Shown here piece by piece: positions 10,517-18,518 of a DNA stretch of 64,000 nucleotides (positions are counted from its first letter, which is position 1; every line of letters starts with the position of its first letter). The stretch spans positions 372,001 through 436,000 of the forward strand of contig NZ_VIWO01000005.1 of NCBI RefSeq assembly GCF_007829335.1, given 5' to 3'. Source of the DNA: Chitinophaga polysaccharea (GTDB lineage: Bacteria > Bacteroidota > Bacteroidia > Chitinophagales > Chitinophagaceae). The notes below the pieces were generated by a model, which was not told the origin of the DNA, did no database searches, and saw nothing but the letters and a program-made list of their open reading frames with translations. Position numbers and translations under genes: made by a program.

Positions 10517-12187
10517 CTAGATCATATTTACCACTTTAGCGGTTACCCAGAAACCGGTAGCAGTAGTCCGCGCCAATTGGATATTTCCATCCGCTGTTAC
10601 GGTATACGTATTCGTAACAGCCGTATAGTTGCTGCTGTCGCTGAACAACGGCTTTACGTTCGCAATACCGCTGGTCCTGGAGCGGGACACAAGCAGGTAA
10701 TCAATAAAATAAACACTGCCATCGATCTGTGAAAATCCCCTTACGGCTAACATAAAGGCACCCCTTGTAGTAGGAATATTCAAGATAGTTGCCGCAGCTG
10801 TACCGGTTACGGCAGTAACCAGTCCATTTACCTCCTGGGCTTCAAAGCGTACGCTGTTATAGTTCCTGTTCAGCAGGTGTACCTGTGATGGCTGGATAGC
10901 ATTGGATAAATTGACCTGTGCCCGCTTGTTTGTTACGTCGTCTCCATCCAGCAGGTTAGAGAATGTAATAATATAGATGGGAGTGTTGTCGGTTGTATTA
11001 ATCTGATTATTATTATACGTACCAAAATTGACAACACCGCTGCCGAAAAACAGGAACCACGCGCCCGCCGCAGTGGGGCCACCACAGTTCATGAGCGAAT
11101 CAAGAATCACCACATTTTTAATATCTACAAAGCCGGTACTGTTTATCCGGAATGGCGCGAGGACGTTATTGGCATTCAAGGTATTGGTCAATGCTTCACA
11201 GTGAAACCCATCTATATGGAAGTTCTTGGAGAAAATATCCATAATCTGGCCGTTCTGGTTCAATTGTATCGTAGTGCCCAAATAGCCATCATAGGAGGAA
11301 TCTACGATATACACATCTGAGCTATAGTAAATCCTGTAGCCCCGGTACCCAACCCCTTTGGGATAAATGGGATTTCCGTTCTTGTCTAACCTGTTAACAA
11401 TAAAGCTTTGGATGCTGCATTTTGAAATACGGATGGTAGTGCTGCCTCCCTGGTTAAAGCCGCTGGCAATGTCGAAACCTATGCCCTGGATATCAGATAC
11501 TCCTTCATAAATGTCAAAGAAAATGGATTTGAAATCGAGCTGCCATACCAAACCCGTGTTGGGCACTGATTTAATGCCGGTATGTGCACCTATGATAGCA
11601 AAATATTCAAAGATGGAATTATTTACCTGGTTATTCGCAGTGGTGCCGTTCTTATGCAACCAGATTGCTACGCAATTTTCATTGATCTGGTTATAAGTTA
11701 ATGCCTCGAAACTGATGTTCAAACCAGTGTAATGCAAGGTATGACCTTCCAGGTTAATGGCAGTAATTGCGCTGGTAGGCGAAAGGGTAGCGCCTTCCCC
11801 GATAATCTGCCAATACGAGGCCCCTGTGATGTTCAATGTCTGGGAAATACGGTAAATACCTCTGGGGAATAGTAACTTGCCACCTGCTATAAATACCTGC
11901 CTGGCATACTGGATACAGTTATTGATGGCATCAAAATCATCGGCTGCATTATCGCCCTTCGCGCCGAACCATCTCACATTTAACTCGCCGCTGTACAACC
12001 TTTTCCAACGGCCTGTTGACGCAATAAAAATGGTACCGCCATTTTCTGCAGAAGTAGTATCATTACTATCCCAGTAAAATTCACCGCCGCCCCCATCGCC
12101 TTGCGCGGAATAGCCTAAAACCTGGTACACTTCATTAGCTACGGGCGTAGCTATCCCTTTCAGGGTATTAATTGTCTGTACTGTCAT
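10517..12187 (-). CDS. Right-handed beta-helix protein, tailspike/pectate-lyase-3-like
   Basis: 556 residues. Near residue 30 the motif QGDGGGGEFYWD resembles a segment common at the N-termini of phage tailspikes. It is followed by VRWFGAKGDNAADDFDAINN, the usual first turn of the pectate-lyase-3/GH55-like beta-helix fold. The middle is rich in Asn, Ile and Val strand repeats typical of a parallel beta-helix, and the last ~110 residues look like a separate beta-rich cap. There is no signal peptide, which is odd for a polysaccharide-active beta-helix and fits a tailspike-like or non-classically exported protein. No phage genes lie nearby. The catalytic function and substrate cannot be told from sequence alone. 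Confidence 0.7.
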   Translation of the reverse strand: MTVQTINTLKGIATPVANEVYQVLGYSAQGDGGGGEFYWDSNDTTSAENGGTIFIASTGRWKRLYSGELNVRWFGAKGDNAADDFDAINNCIQYARQVFIAGGKLLFPRGIYRISQTLNITGASYWQIIGEGATLSPTSAITAINLEGHTLHYTGLNISFEALTYNQINENCVAIWLHKNGTTANNQVNNSIFEYFAIIGAHTGIKSVPNTGLVWQLDFKSIFFDIYEGVSDIQGIGFDIASGFNQGGSTTIRISKCSIQSFIVNRLDKNGNPIYPKGVGYRGYRIYYSSDVYIVDSSYDGYLGTTIQLNQNGQIMDIFSKNFHIDGFHCEALTNTLNANNVLAPFRINSTGFVDIKNVVILDSLMNCGGPTAAGAWFLFFGSGVVNFGTYNNNQINTTDNTPIYIITFSNLLDGDDVTNKRAQVNLSNAIQPSQVHLLNRNYNSVRFEAQEVNGLVTAVTGTAAATILNIPTTRGAFMLAVRGFSQIDGSVYFIDYLLVSRSRTSGIANVKPLFSDSSNYTAVTNTYTVTADGNIQLARTTATGFWVTAKVVNMI

Positions 12188-12284
12188 TTGAGATTTTTTG
12201 GATTAACAAATATCTTCAGGGTAAAGATATTTCTCCCAAATGCATAGTATTTGCGTACCCGCATTTAACCTACCATGGATTATC

Positions 12285-12683
12285 CTAGCGCTCTATTGAC
12301 TTCGATGCCACATAGGCAAACAATCCCTGCACCAGGCCGGTGATAACGCCAATCACCGGCCCCGTCAGGAGCATCATTAACCGGGGACTATCCGGCAACG
12401 GCATATGTGTCATCATTTCGGCTTCTTTCGGATGCCATGAGAGGTAGGTTTTAAACAGCAGTATATGTATAGCTGTAATCCATACACAGTTAAAAATGCT
12501 CACCATAAATCCATGCTGAAAAAACCTTGCGGTGCAATACTTTGCGATGAAATAAGCGCAGATAATAAAAATAACCACCCAGCAGAATGGTTCTACATTG
12601 GAAGGGATAAAATAAACGGTGCCCAGCGCCATGGCCAGGCCAAAGAGCGATAATTTGAAAATCAGACTCCAGTTCATATGCAA
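12285..12683 (-). CDS. Small integral membrane protein of unknown function
   Basis: 132 residues with about four hydrophobic helices: near the N-terminus (IFKLSLFGLAMALGTVYFI), at 32-48, at 60-78, and a C-terminal LTGPVIGVITGLVQGLFAYV. No catalytic motif is seen. The start could equally be the ATG two codons later (MNWSLIF). The 136-residue gene lies 39 bases upstream on the same strand and may be co-transcribed. I do not recognise the family. Confidence 0.6.
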   Translation of the reverse strand: MHMNWSLIFKLSLFGLAMALGTVYFIPSNVEPFCWVVIFIICAYFIAKYCTARFFQHGFMVSIFNCVWITAIHILLFKTYLSWHPKEAEMMTHMPLPDSPRLMMLLTGPVIGVITGLVQGLFAYVASKSIER

Positions 12684-12722
12684 CAGTTAAAGTGTATCTG
12701 ACGACAGGTACTTGTTTGCCCA

Positions 12723-13133
12723 TTAAACAAACTGCAATAGCCATTCTCTTGCTTCCGTATCCCTGGTGAATGATTTCATGGGAATAGGAGGCGTCTTTAA
12801 TTTAAACAGGATACGCATGATCAGCTGCGACAGGCCAGGCTTAGACACCATGGCCATAGCGGTATATACGTGTGGTAATTGCGCAGTGGAAAATTCGCGG
12901 GTGGCCTTATCAGGAACAGGAGAATTGGTAAGATATATCAGCAACGGCACCTTCTTATTACCCGTCACCTGCTTTACCAGTGCGATATTACCGGAAATAT
13001 TTTCTACTGTTCTGCGGATACCTTTGGAATAGGAATATAAAATGCCGGATGGATCATAATAGTAATCGGCAATTTCGCCCTTTATCATTGGAAGGTGATC
13101 CGGAGGATTCATGTATACCTGGTTTTGATACAA
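12723..13133 (-). CDS. Small soluble protein, possibly STAS/SpoIIAA-like
   Basis: 136 residues without signal peptide or membrane segment. The order of elements is a beta-rich start, VPLLIYLTNSPVPDKATREF in the middle and a final TRDTEAREWLLQFV helix. This matches small STAS/SEC14-like proteins common in Bacteroidota, in which the last helix follows a T-x-x-x-A-x-x-W-L pattern. That assignment is fold-level guesswork. It is followed on the same strand by the small membrane protein gene. Function unknown. Confidence 0.55.
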   Translation of the reverse strand: MYQNQVYMNPPDHLPMIKGEIADYYYDPSGILYSYSKGIRRTVENISGNIALVKQVTGNKKVPLLIYLTNSPVPDKATREFSTAQLPHVYTAMAMVSKPGLSQLIMRILFKLKTPPIPMKSFTRDTEAREWLLQFV

Positions 13134-13172
13134 TTGTGTATTCCCACCATAAATATACGTAAAATCAACCTA

Positions 13173-13652
13173 TCATGAGGACATCGCTCTGCTACGGATG
13201 ATCTTTTTCAGGATAGCGATCTGCCCCAGGTGATAGTGTGTATGCTCCGTTACCCCCAGTAAATTCCTGAAATAGGTGCCATATTTAGGATCCGTGAAGT
13301 TTTCCTGTAAGGTAGCATCATCGAGTTTTTCGATCAGCACGGTCATTGCTTCTGCTTCTGTAATTGTTTTGTTTACCAGCGCCTGCCACGCTTCTTCCGA
13401 AGATATCGGCGGTACGCTGAAGCTCAGTTTATCATTGCCTTCCAGCGGACCGCCCTGTAATACCCTGGTAATAACCCCCACGTAGTAATTAATGTGGAAT
13501 ACCAATACGGCAATAGTGTTGAGATCATCGATTTGAGTGGTGGCCTGCTCCCGGCTGATACCGGCCAGGGTATCTTTCAGGTTAACGCTGGTCCAGTTTC
13601 CTCCCAGGTGAACATCCCGGAAATGTTTGGCGATTTGTTTGGTTGCGTTCAT
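13173..13652 (-). CDS. DinB-like four-helix bundle protein
   Basis: 159 residues from the ATG at 13652 (MNATKQIAKHF). The open frame continues 23 codons upstream, but that stretch has no family features. The DinB/YfiT superfamily pattern is visible: VLVFHINYYVGVI supplies one metal-ligand histidine and EHTHYHLGQIAILKKI the C-terminal H-x-x-x-H pair. Members are small metal-binding bundles, some acting as thiol-dependent transferases; the substrate here is unknown. It is divergent from the amidohydrolase gene. Confidence 0.8.
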   Translation of the reverse strand: MNATKQIAKHFRDVHLGGNWTSVNLKDTLAGISREQATTQIDDLNTIAVLVFHINYYVGVITRVLQGGPLEGNDKLSFSVPPISSEEAWQALVNKTITEAEAMTVLIEKLDDATLQENFTDPKYGTYFRNLLGVTEHTHYHLGQIAILKKIIRSRAMSS

Positions 13653-13797
13653 AAACAATGTTTCAGGTATGGTAATATCCGGCTTTCTGTGCATTATTAC
13701 AAAAAAAGCGCTTTTCATCACACCAGCACTCCGGTTCGTACCAGTTTGATGATATGCCTGTATTAATCGTTATTTTCATAGTAGAAATACCCGCATC

Positions 13798-15042
13798 ATG
13801 AAAACATATCTGCTGCTGTTACTATCCTTGCTTTGTCGCGCCGGTTATGCCCAAACGCCCGTTCATTCGTGCCTGGCACTGACCGGCGCACGTATCTACA
13901 CTTCTCCCCGAAAAACACCGGTGGAAAACAGTACCGTGGTCATTACCGATGGGAAAATAACGGCCATAGGAAACAGTAAAACGGTAAAGATACCCGCACT
14001 CGCGGAAGTGCTGGACTGCAAGGGATTAGTGATGATGGCGGGATTCTGGAACAGCCATGTGCATTTTATTGCTCCTGAGTGGGCCAATGCCGCCAACGCG
14101 CCTGCGGCAGAGTTAACCCGGCATATGAATAACATGATTAACAGTCATGGTTTTACCCATGTATTTGACCTGGCTGCCCTGGACTATCCTAACCTGCTGG
14201 CGTTGAAGGCCAGGGTCGCGTCAGGGGAAGTAAAGGGTCCGGCGATACTCACGGTAGGCGTACCTTTTGTGCCTCCGCATGGAAGCCCTTTTTATATACA
14301 ACCATTGAAGCTCCCGGAAATCAATACCCCGGCAGAAGCGGAAGCGTTTGTGATGCAGCAGATACAAGCCGGCGCCGATGGTATCAAGTTGTGGTCGGCG
14401 TCTCCCGATGGACATGGCGTAGTACCGATGCCGGTAGACATATTACAGGCCGCCAGTCGCACCGCCCACCGGTATCATAAGCCGGTTTTTGCCCATCCCA
14501 CTGCAGATACGGGCCTGACTATTGCCATTGCCGGCGGCGTAGACATCCTGGCGCATGTATCGCCCGATGGCTATCGCAACTGGAATAAAGAAGAAGTGGC
14601 ACTGCTGCTCCGGCATAAAATTGCCCTCATCCCGACCCTTAAATTATACAAATGGGAACTGGAGAAAAAGCATATTCCCTGGCAGGATAATCCGCTGGTA
14701 ACAACCGCCCTCCAACAGCTCCGGGCTTATGCTGCCGCAGGAGGCGAAATCCTCTTTGGCACCGATGTGGGCTATATCTCCGACTATAGCACCACGGAAG
14801 AATTTATGTTGTTGGCAGCAGCCGGGCTGAACTTTGACCAGATTTTGGCCTCGCTAACGATAGCGCCTGCACGCAGATTTGGCCAGGAAGCACATAGCGG
14901 CTGTATTGCCAAGGGCATGGATGGCGACCTTGTCATATTACAGGCCGATCCGCACGACGACGTTCGCCATTTTGCAGACGTAGTGTATACGATCCGCAAC
15001 GGGAAAATTATCTATAACAGCCATACAGATACCATTCCCTAA
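13798..15042 (+). CDS. Exported amidohydrolase (imidazolonepropionase/prolidase-like)
   Basis: 414 residues with a signal peptide (MKTYLLLLLSLLCRAGYA-Q). The amidohydrolase TIM-barrel metal ligands are recognisable: HxH at H87/H89 (NSHVHF), the candidate carboxylated Lys in GADGIKLW, His in KPVFAHP and DILAHVS, and the catalytic Asp in LFGTDVGY. The N- and C-terminal beta segments (GARIYTSP, GMDGDLVILQADP) are also standard. It should hydrolyse an amide, cyclic imide or peptide bond in the periplasm; the substrate is unknown. It appears monocistronic. Confidence 0.87.
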   Translation: MKTYLLLLLSLLCRAGYAQTPVHSCLALTGARIYTSPRKTPVENSTVVITDGKITAIGNSKTVKIPALAEVLDCKGLVMMAGFWNSHVHFIAPEWANAANAPAAELTRHMNNMINSHGFTHVFDLAALDYPNLLALKARVASGEVKGPAILTVGVPFVPPHGSPFYIQPLKLPEINTPAEAEAFVMQQIQAGADGIKLWSASPDGHGVVPMPVDILQAASRTAHRYHKPVFAHPTADTGLTIAIAGGVDILAHVSPDGYRNWNKEEVALLLRHKIALIPTLKLYKWELEKKHIPWQDNPLVTTALQQLRAYAAAGGEILFGTDVGYISDYSTTEEFMLLAAAGLNFDQILASLTIAPARRFGQEAHSGCIAKGMDGDLVILQADPHDDVRHFADVVYTIRNGKIIYNSHTDTIP

Positions 15043-15270
15043 GCCAGAGAACCGTGTATGATCTTCTTGTTATTTTCCGGAGAAAACAGGCCTGCTTTCA
15101 TCCGGATATACGTTTTTTTTGACGGTTTCTTGAATTTTCGGGAGAAATATCGGAAGTTTGATCCTATTGACTGCTATGCCCGCCAAAGTTTGTTATTGTT
15201 AACTCAGGCAGATGCTTTCAGGAGATCCATATCTCAAACAGAAAAATTGACCCGAAAAAATCAGGAAACT

Positions 15271-16458
15271 ATGCACGAAACAAATGCGCTGATCGATGCG
15301 CTAAGAAGAGGTAATGTAGCAGAAGTCCGTCAAAAACTAGCCGACGGAGAGAAATTACCGAAAGACCTGGCTCACGACAAAAGACAAATACTGGATACCT
15401 TGTTCCGGTTAAAAGCGTTCGACATTATCGATGCCATGATCAAAGACCGCATCATTGAAACCGATGTATACGAATATGAAAAGCTGGATGGCAGCGTATT
15501 TGAAAGCCTGTTCCGCTACCTGGGCAACAGTCCTGAGGAACTCAGCTTCCTGTCTTCCTTTCTCTCCAGGCTGGATAATATCAACGATGCCGTACAGGAT
15601 AAAACCCTGCTGGAACTGGCGTTCAATCTCTCTGCCCCGATAGAAGTGATTAAAGCGTTGGTAGATGCGGGTTGTAATCTTCAGTACAAAAACAACTACG
15701 AGGAAAATTATCTCTATAAAATCGTACAGGAATTTGGTATTAAAGAAGATACGGGCATAGTCTACCTGGAATATCTTATACAGGAAGGCCTGGATCCCAA
15801 TGCCGGCAACATTGTGCGGGAAACGCCGCTGCACCTGGCAGTAGGGAAAAGGAAAGAGAAGTATATTGACCTGTTGCTGCAACATGGTGCGGATCCCAAC
15901 CAACCAGGCAAAGACGGGGAAACCGTGTTTTATGCCGCTATCGTTCACCAGGTATGTGACACGAAACTCTATCGTAAGCTGACCGCCTATGCATCGCCTG
16001 ATTTTGATATTGTCAATAAAAACGGGGAAACCGTTCTTGGTGGCGCCGTACGCATGCGCCGCCGCGGAAGCGAGTCGGAAGTTGAACTCCTGAAGGCATT
16101 GCTGCAGGATGGCGCTGATATTTATCAAACATCTACTTATTATGGCGCCGACAAAGCGGCGCTGGACTGGATCACCGAACAGCCGGCCGACACCCTGCAA
16201 GCGGTACTGGATGCCGGCACCGTAACCCTCGATCGCCGGGATAACCAGGGCAATACGCTGCTGCATAAAGTTTGCGCATATAACGTTAACTACGACCAGG
16301 AAGCTGCCAAACAGCTGTACCGGAAAGTGAAAATATTACTGGAGCAGGGCGCCGATCCCAATATTACCAACGACCTTGATCAACTTCCCATGGACCTGGC
16401 CGCACAGGATAACCTGAAAGCCAAAGCAGTGGAGTTACTCTTAAAACATAAAGCATAA
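15271..16458 (+). CDS. Ankyrin-repeat protein (first of a tandem pair)
   Basis: 395 residues from the ATG at 15271 (MHETNALIDALRRGN), which begins a typical ankyrin-like helix. The open frame runs 71 codons further upstream but looks non-coding. Clear repeats include TPLHLAVGKRKEKYIDLLLQ and NTLLHKVCAYNVNY; others are degenerate. There is no signal peptide, so it is probably a cytoplasmic protein-binding scaffold. The stop lies 4 bases before the next ankyrin gene, so they form an operon. Partner unknown. Confidence 0.82.
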   Translation: MHETNALIDALRRGNVAEVRQKLADGEKLPKDLAHDKRQILDTLFRLKAFDIIDAMIKDRIIETDVYEYEKLDGSVFESLFRYLGNSPEELSFLSSFLSRLDNINDAVQDKTLLELAFNLSAPIEVIKALVDAGCNLQYKNNYEENYLYKIVQEFGIKEDTGIVYLEYLIQEGLDPNAGNIVRETPLHLAVGKRKEKYIDLLLQHGADPNQPGKDGETVFYAAIVHQVCDTKLYRKLTAYASPDFDIVNKNGETVLGGAVRMRRRGSESEVELLKALLQDGADIYQTSTYYGADKAALDWITEQPADTLQAVLDAGTVTLDRRDNQGNTLLHKVCAYNVNYDQEAAKQLYRKVKILLEQGADPNITNDLDQLPMDLAAQDNLKAKAVELLLKHKA

Positions 16459-16462
16459 CACT

Positions 16463-17803
16463 ATGTCCATGTCATTTATTATTGCCTGTGAAAGCGGCAA
16501 ACGTAAGATAGCAGAGATACTACTGGCCAACAACGAAGTAGATGTTGCCTACACGGATGAAAAAGGCAGGACAGCCCTTCACTATACTGCGCATCATGGC
16601 TACCTGGACATGGTAAAGCTGTTGCTGGAAGCCGGTGCCGACCTGGATTATGAAGATCATAACGGGGAAACGCCCTTCTACTTTGCCTGTTTGCAAAAAC
16701 AAAAACAGGCGGCCCTTTACCTGCTGGAAAAAGGCGCCCGGACCAACATCAACGATTTGCAGGGGAATAGCCTCTTGCATCTTACCGCCAAAACCGGACA
16801 AAAAGAATTAGTGGATGCTTTACTGGAAAAGGGCGTGGATGTAGACCTGGAAAACAACCAGGCCGAAACCCCTTTACTGATTGCTGCCGCCTGGCGTAAC
16901 AAAGAAATTGTACAAACGCTGATTAACCATGGCGCCAATGTAAACACCACCAACAAAGCTGGTGATAGTCCGCTGATAGTGGCGGTTCGCGCTAAGAACC
17001 CGGTGATGGTTACCTGCCTGCTCGACAATCATGCCGCCGTAAATCATATCAATCATGCGGGCGAATCGCCCCTGCTGATTGCCTGCTATGATACCAACCG
17101 CGCCCTTACACAGTTGCTGGTAGAGCATGGCGCAGATATATTTATTACCTCTAAGAACGGACTGTCGCCCATCTGGTATGCATGTGCCAATAACCAAAAG
17201 GAAATAGTAAGCCTGTTCCTCGACAAAGGCATAGATGTTAATTTCAGCCAGCCACTATCGGCCGATACAGCCAGTATGAACAGCTACCTCGACTGGGTGG
17301 AAAGTGCTTCCAACCTATCGATGGACAGTGCTTTCAGCCTGCATCACACGTATAGTTACGGCGGTGAAAGCCTCTTACATGTGGCAGCCAAAAATGGCCA
17401 CCTGAGCATGGTAAAACTGCTGCTGGAAAAAGGCGCCAACATCAATATACAAGATGAATCGGGCAATACACCACTTCACTACGCCGCCTCCGGTGGGAAA
17501 AAAGATATTGTCAAATACCTGCTGGAACAGGGCGCCGACGTATCTGTGGTAAATACCAAAGAACAAAAAGCCATTGATTACGCTGCTATAAAAGGTTATA
17601 ATGAAATTGCCGCCCTGCTGCTCAGTTATAATTCTACATCAGCCAAAGCAGTACCAAACACAGCACCAGTACCGGCTGCCGCAGGTGGCAGTAGCATTAC
17701 TGATAAGAAGCAGGCTTTGCTGGACCTGAAAGAATTGTTGGATGCGGGGATTTTATCTGCCGCGGAATTTGATGCAGAAAAAGCGAAGATATTGAAAGGA
17801 TAA
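16463..17803 (+). CDS. Ankyrin-repeat protein with C-terminal SHOCT domain
   Basis: 446 residues. About ten canonical ankyrin repeats fill residues 5-395 (GRTALHYTAHHGYLDMVKLL, GNTPLHYAASGGKKDIVKYL). One repeat is interrupted near residues 262-297 by a non-repeat insert rich in Ser and Asp. After a Pro/Ala linker the last ~30 residues match a SHOCT domain (LLDLKELLDAGILSAAEFDAEKAKIL), a short helical hairpin often found at the end of multidomain bacterial proteins. It is translated right after the first ankyrin gene, and the two may act on the same target. No toxin or immunity gene is evident nearby. Confidence 0.87.
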   Translation: MSMSFIIACESGKRKIAEILLANNEVDVAYTDEKGRTALHYTAHHGYLDMVKLLLEAGADLDYEDHNGETPFYFACLQKQKQAALYLLEKGARTNINDLQGNSLLHLTAKTGQKELVDALLEKGVDVDLENNQAETPLLIAAAWRNKEIVQTLINHGANVNTTNKAGDSPLIVAVRAKNPVMVTCLLDNHAAVNHINHAGESPLLIACYDTNRALTQLLVEHGADIFITSKNGLSPIWYACANNQKEIVSLFLDKGIDVNFSQPLSADTASMNSYLDWVESASNLSMDSAFSLHHTYSYGGESLLHVAAKNGHLSMVKLLLEKGANINIQDESGNTPLHYAASGGKKDIVKYLLEQGADVSVVNTKEQKAIDYAAIKGYNEIAALLLSYNSTSAKAVPNTAPVPAAAGGSSITDKKQALLDLKELLDAGILSAAEFDAEKAKILKG

Positions 17804-17822
17804 TTTTCAAACGGAAAATAAG

Positions 17823-17869
17823 AAAGGAAAGACGCCAGGCGATATACATCTTCCTGGCGTCTTTCCTTT
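17823..17869. terminator. Bidirectional terminator with a 17-bp perfect stem
   Basis: The stem AAAGGAAAGACGCCAGG (17823-17839) pairs perfectly with 17853-17869 around a 13-base loop, with A- and T-rich flanks on both sides. It separates the ankyrin operon from the convergent SRPBCC gene. Confidence 0.85.
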
Positions 17870-17875
17870 TTGCTA

Positions 17876-18313
17876 TTACATGGGCTTTCCTTTGCCCGTG
17901 TCAATAAAACTTTGCAGGCTGCCGTTGATAAAATGCGTCCAACCACCGGAGCATGCGCCGAAGCATGGGCAGCTGGGTACGAGCCCGTGATGCGTAAAAC
18001 GTATTTCCGTTTGGTTACCTGCACCTGCAATATCGAAAGTAATGCTGGTGCCGGTCCACTCGTTTTTATCTTCCACAAATTCCAGGGAGCTATCTGTGGT
18101 CAGCCACGCTACCTTTTTACCTGGTAACAATTCCGTGATGCGATGCTTGCTGTAGTGGATACCATGATTGCGATAGCTGAACTCATCGTTGAGTTGATCG
18201 GTCGGTCCTTCTATTTGTCCCAACCACCATCCCCGTACATTGTTGATGGCCTGGTAGGCGGCTTCGGGCGTGCTGTTTACTACGATGGTAGTGGTAAAAT
18301 CCTGGTTATTCAT
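17876..18313 (-). CDS. SRPBCC/AHSA1-family protein
   Basis: 145 residues from the ATG at 18313 (MNNQDFTTTIVVNSTPEAAY). The TTG start nine codons upstream is unlikely. The pattern is that of the START-like AHSA1 family: VNSTPEAAYQAINNVRGWW at the start, a central LLPGKKVAWLTTDSS strand pair, TSITFDIAGAGNQTEIRFTH, and a C-terminal W-T-H-F-I helix. Such proteins have a hydrophobic ligand cavity, and ligands are generally unknown. It stands alone and converges on the ankyrin operon. Confidence 0.85.
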   Translation of the reverse strand: MNNQDFTTTIVVNSTPEAAYQAINNVRGWWLGQIEGPTDQLNDEFSYRNHGIHYSKHRITELLPGKKVAWLTTDSSLEFVEDKNEWTGTSITFDIAGAGNQTEIRFTHHGLVPSCPCFGACSGGWTHFINGSLQSFIDTGKGKPM

Positions 18314-18518
18314 AACTGTATTTGTTAGTGGGTGATACAATATACTAACAAAGTTAAGCGGCTTTCTGTTGACATACAGGGTGCAGAAAAGACATTATAA
18401 GGGGGACATCCGGCCAGATGTCTTTATCAGTCTTGTAAATAAATACACAATCGACAATATTTCTTTTAAATTTATCTCCCAAATCTTCAAATACATTATC
18501 AAGATATTTGTCCTCGTC

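Noticed and set aside
15058..15270. 71-codon N-terminal extension of the first ankyrin protein
   Set aside because: Composition is unlike the rest and the ATG at 15271 begins the helical repeat directly.
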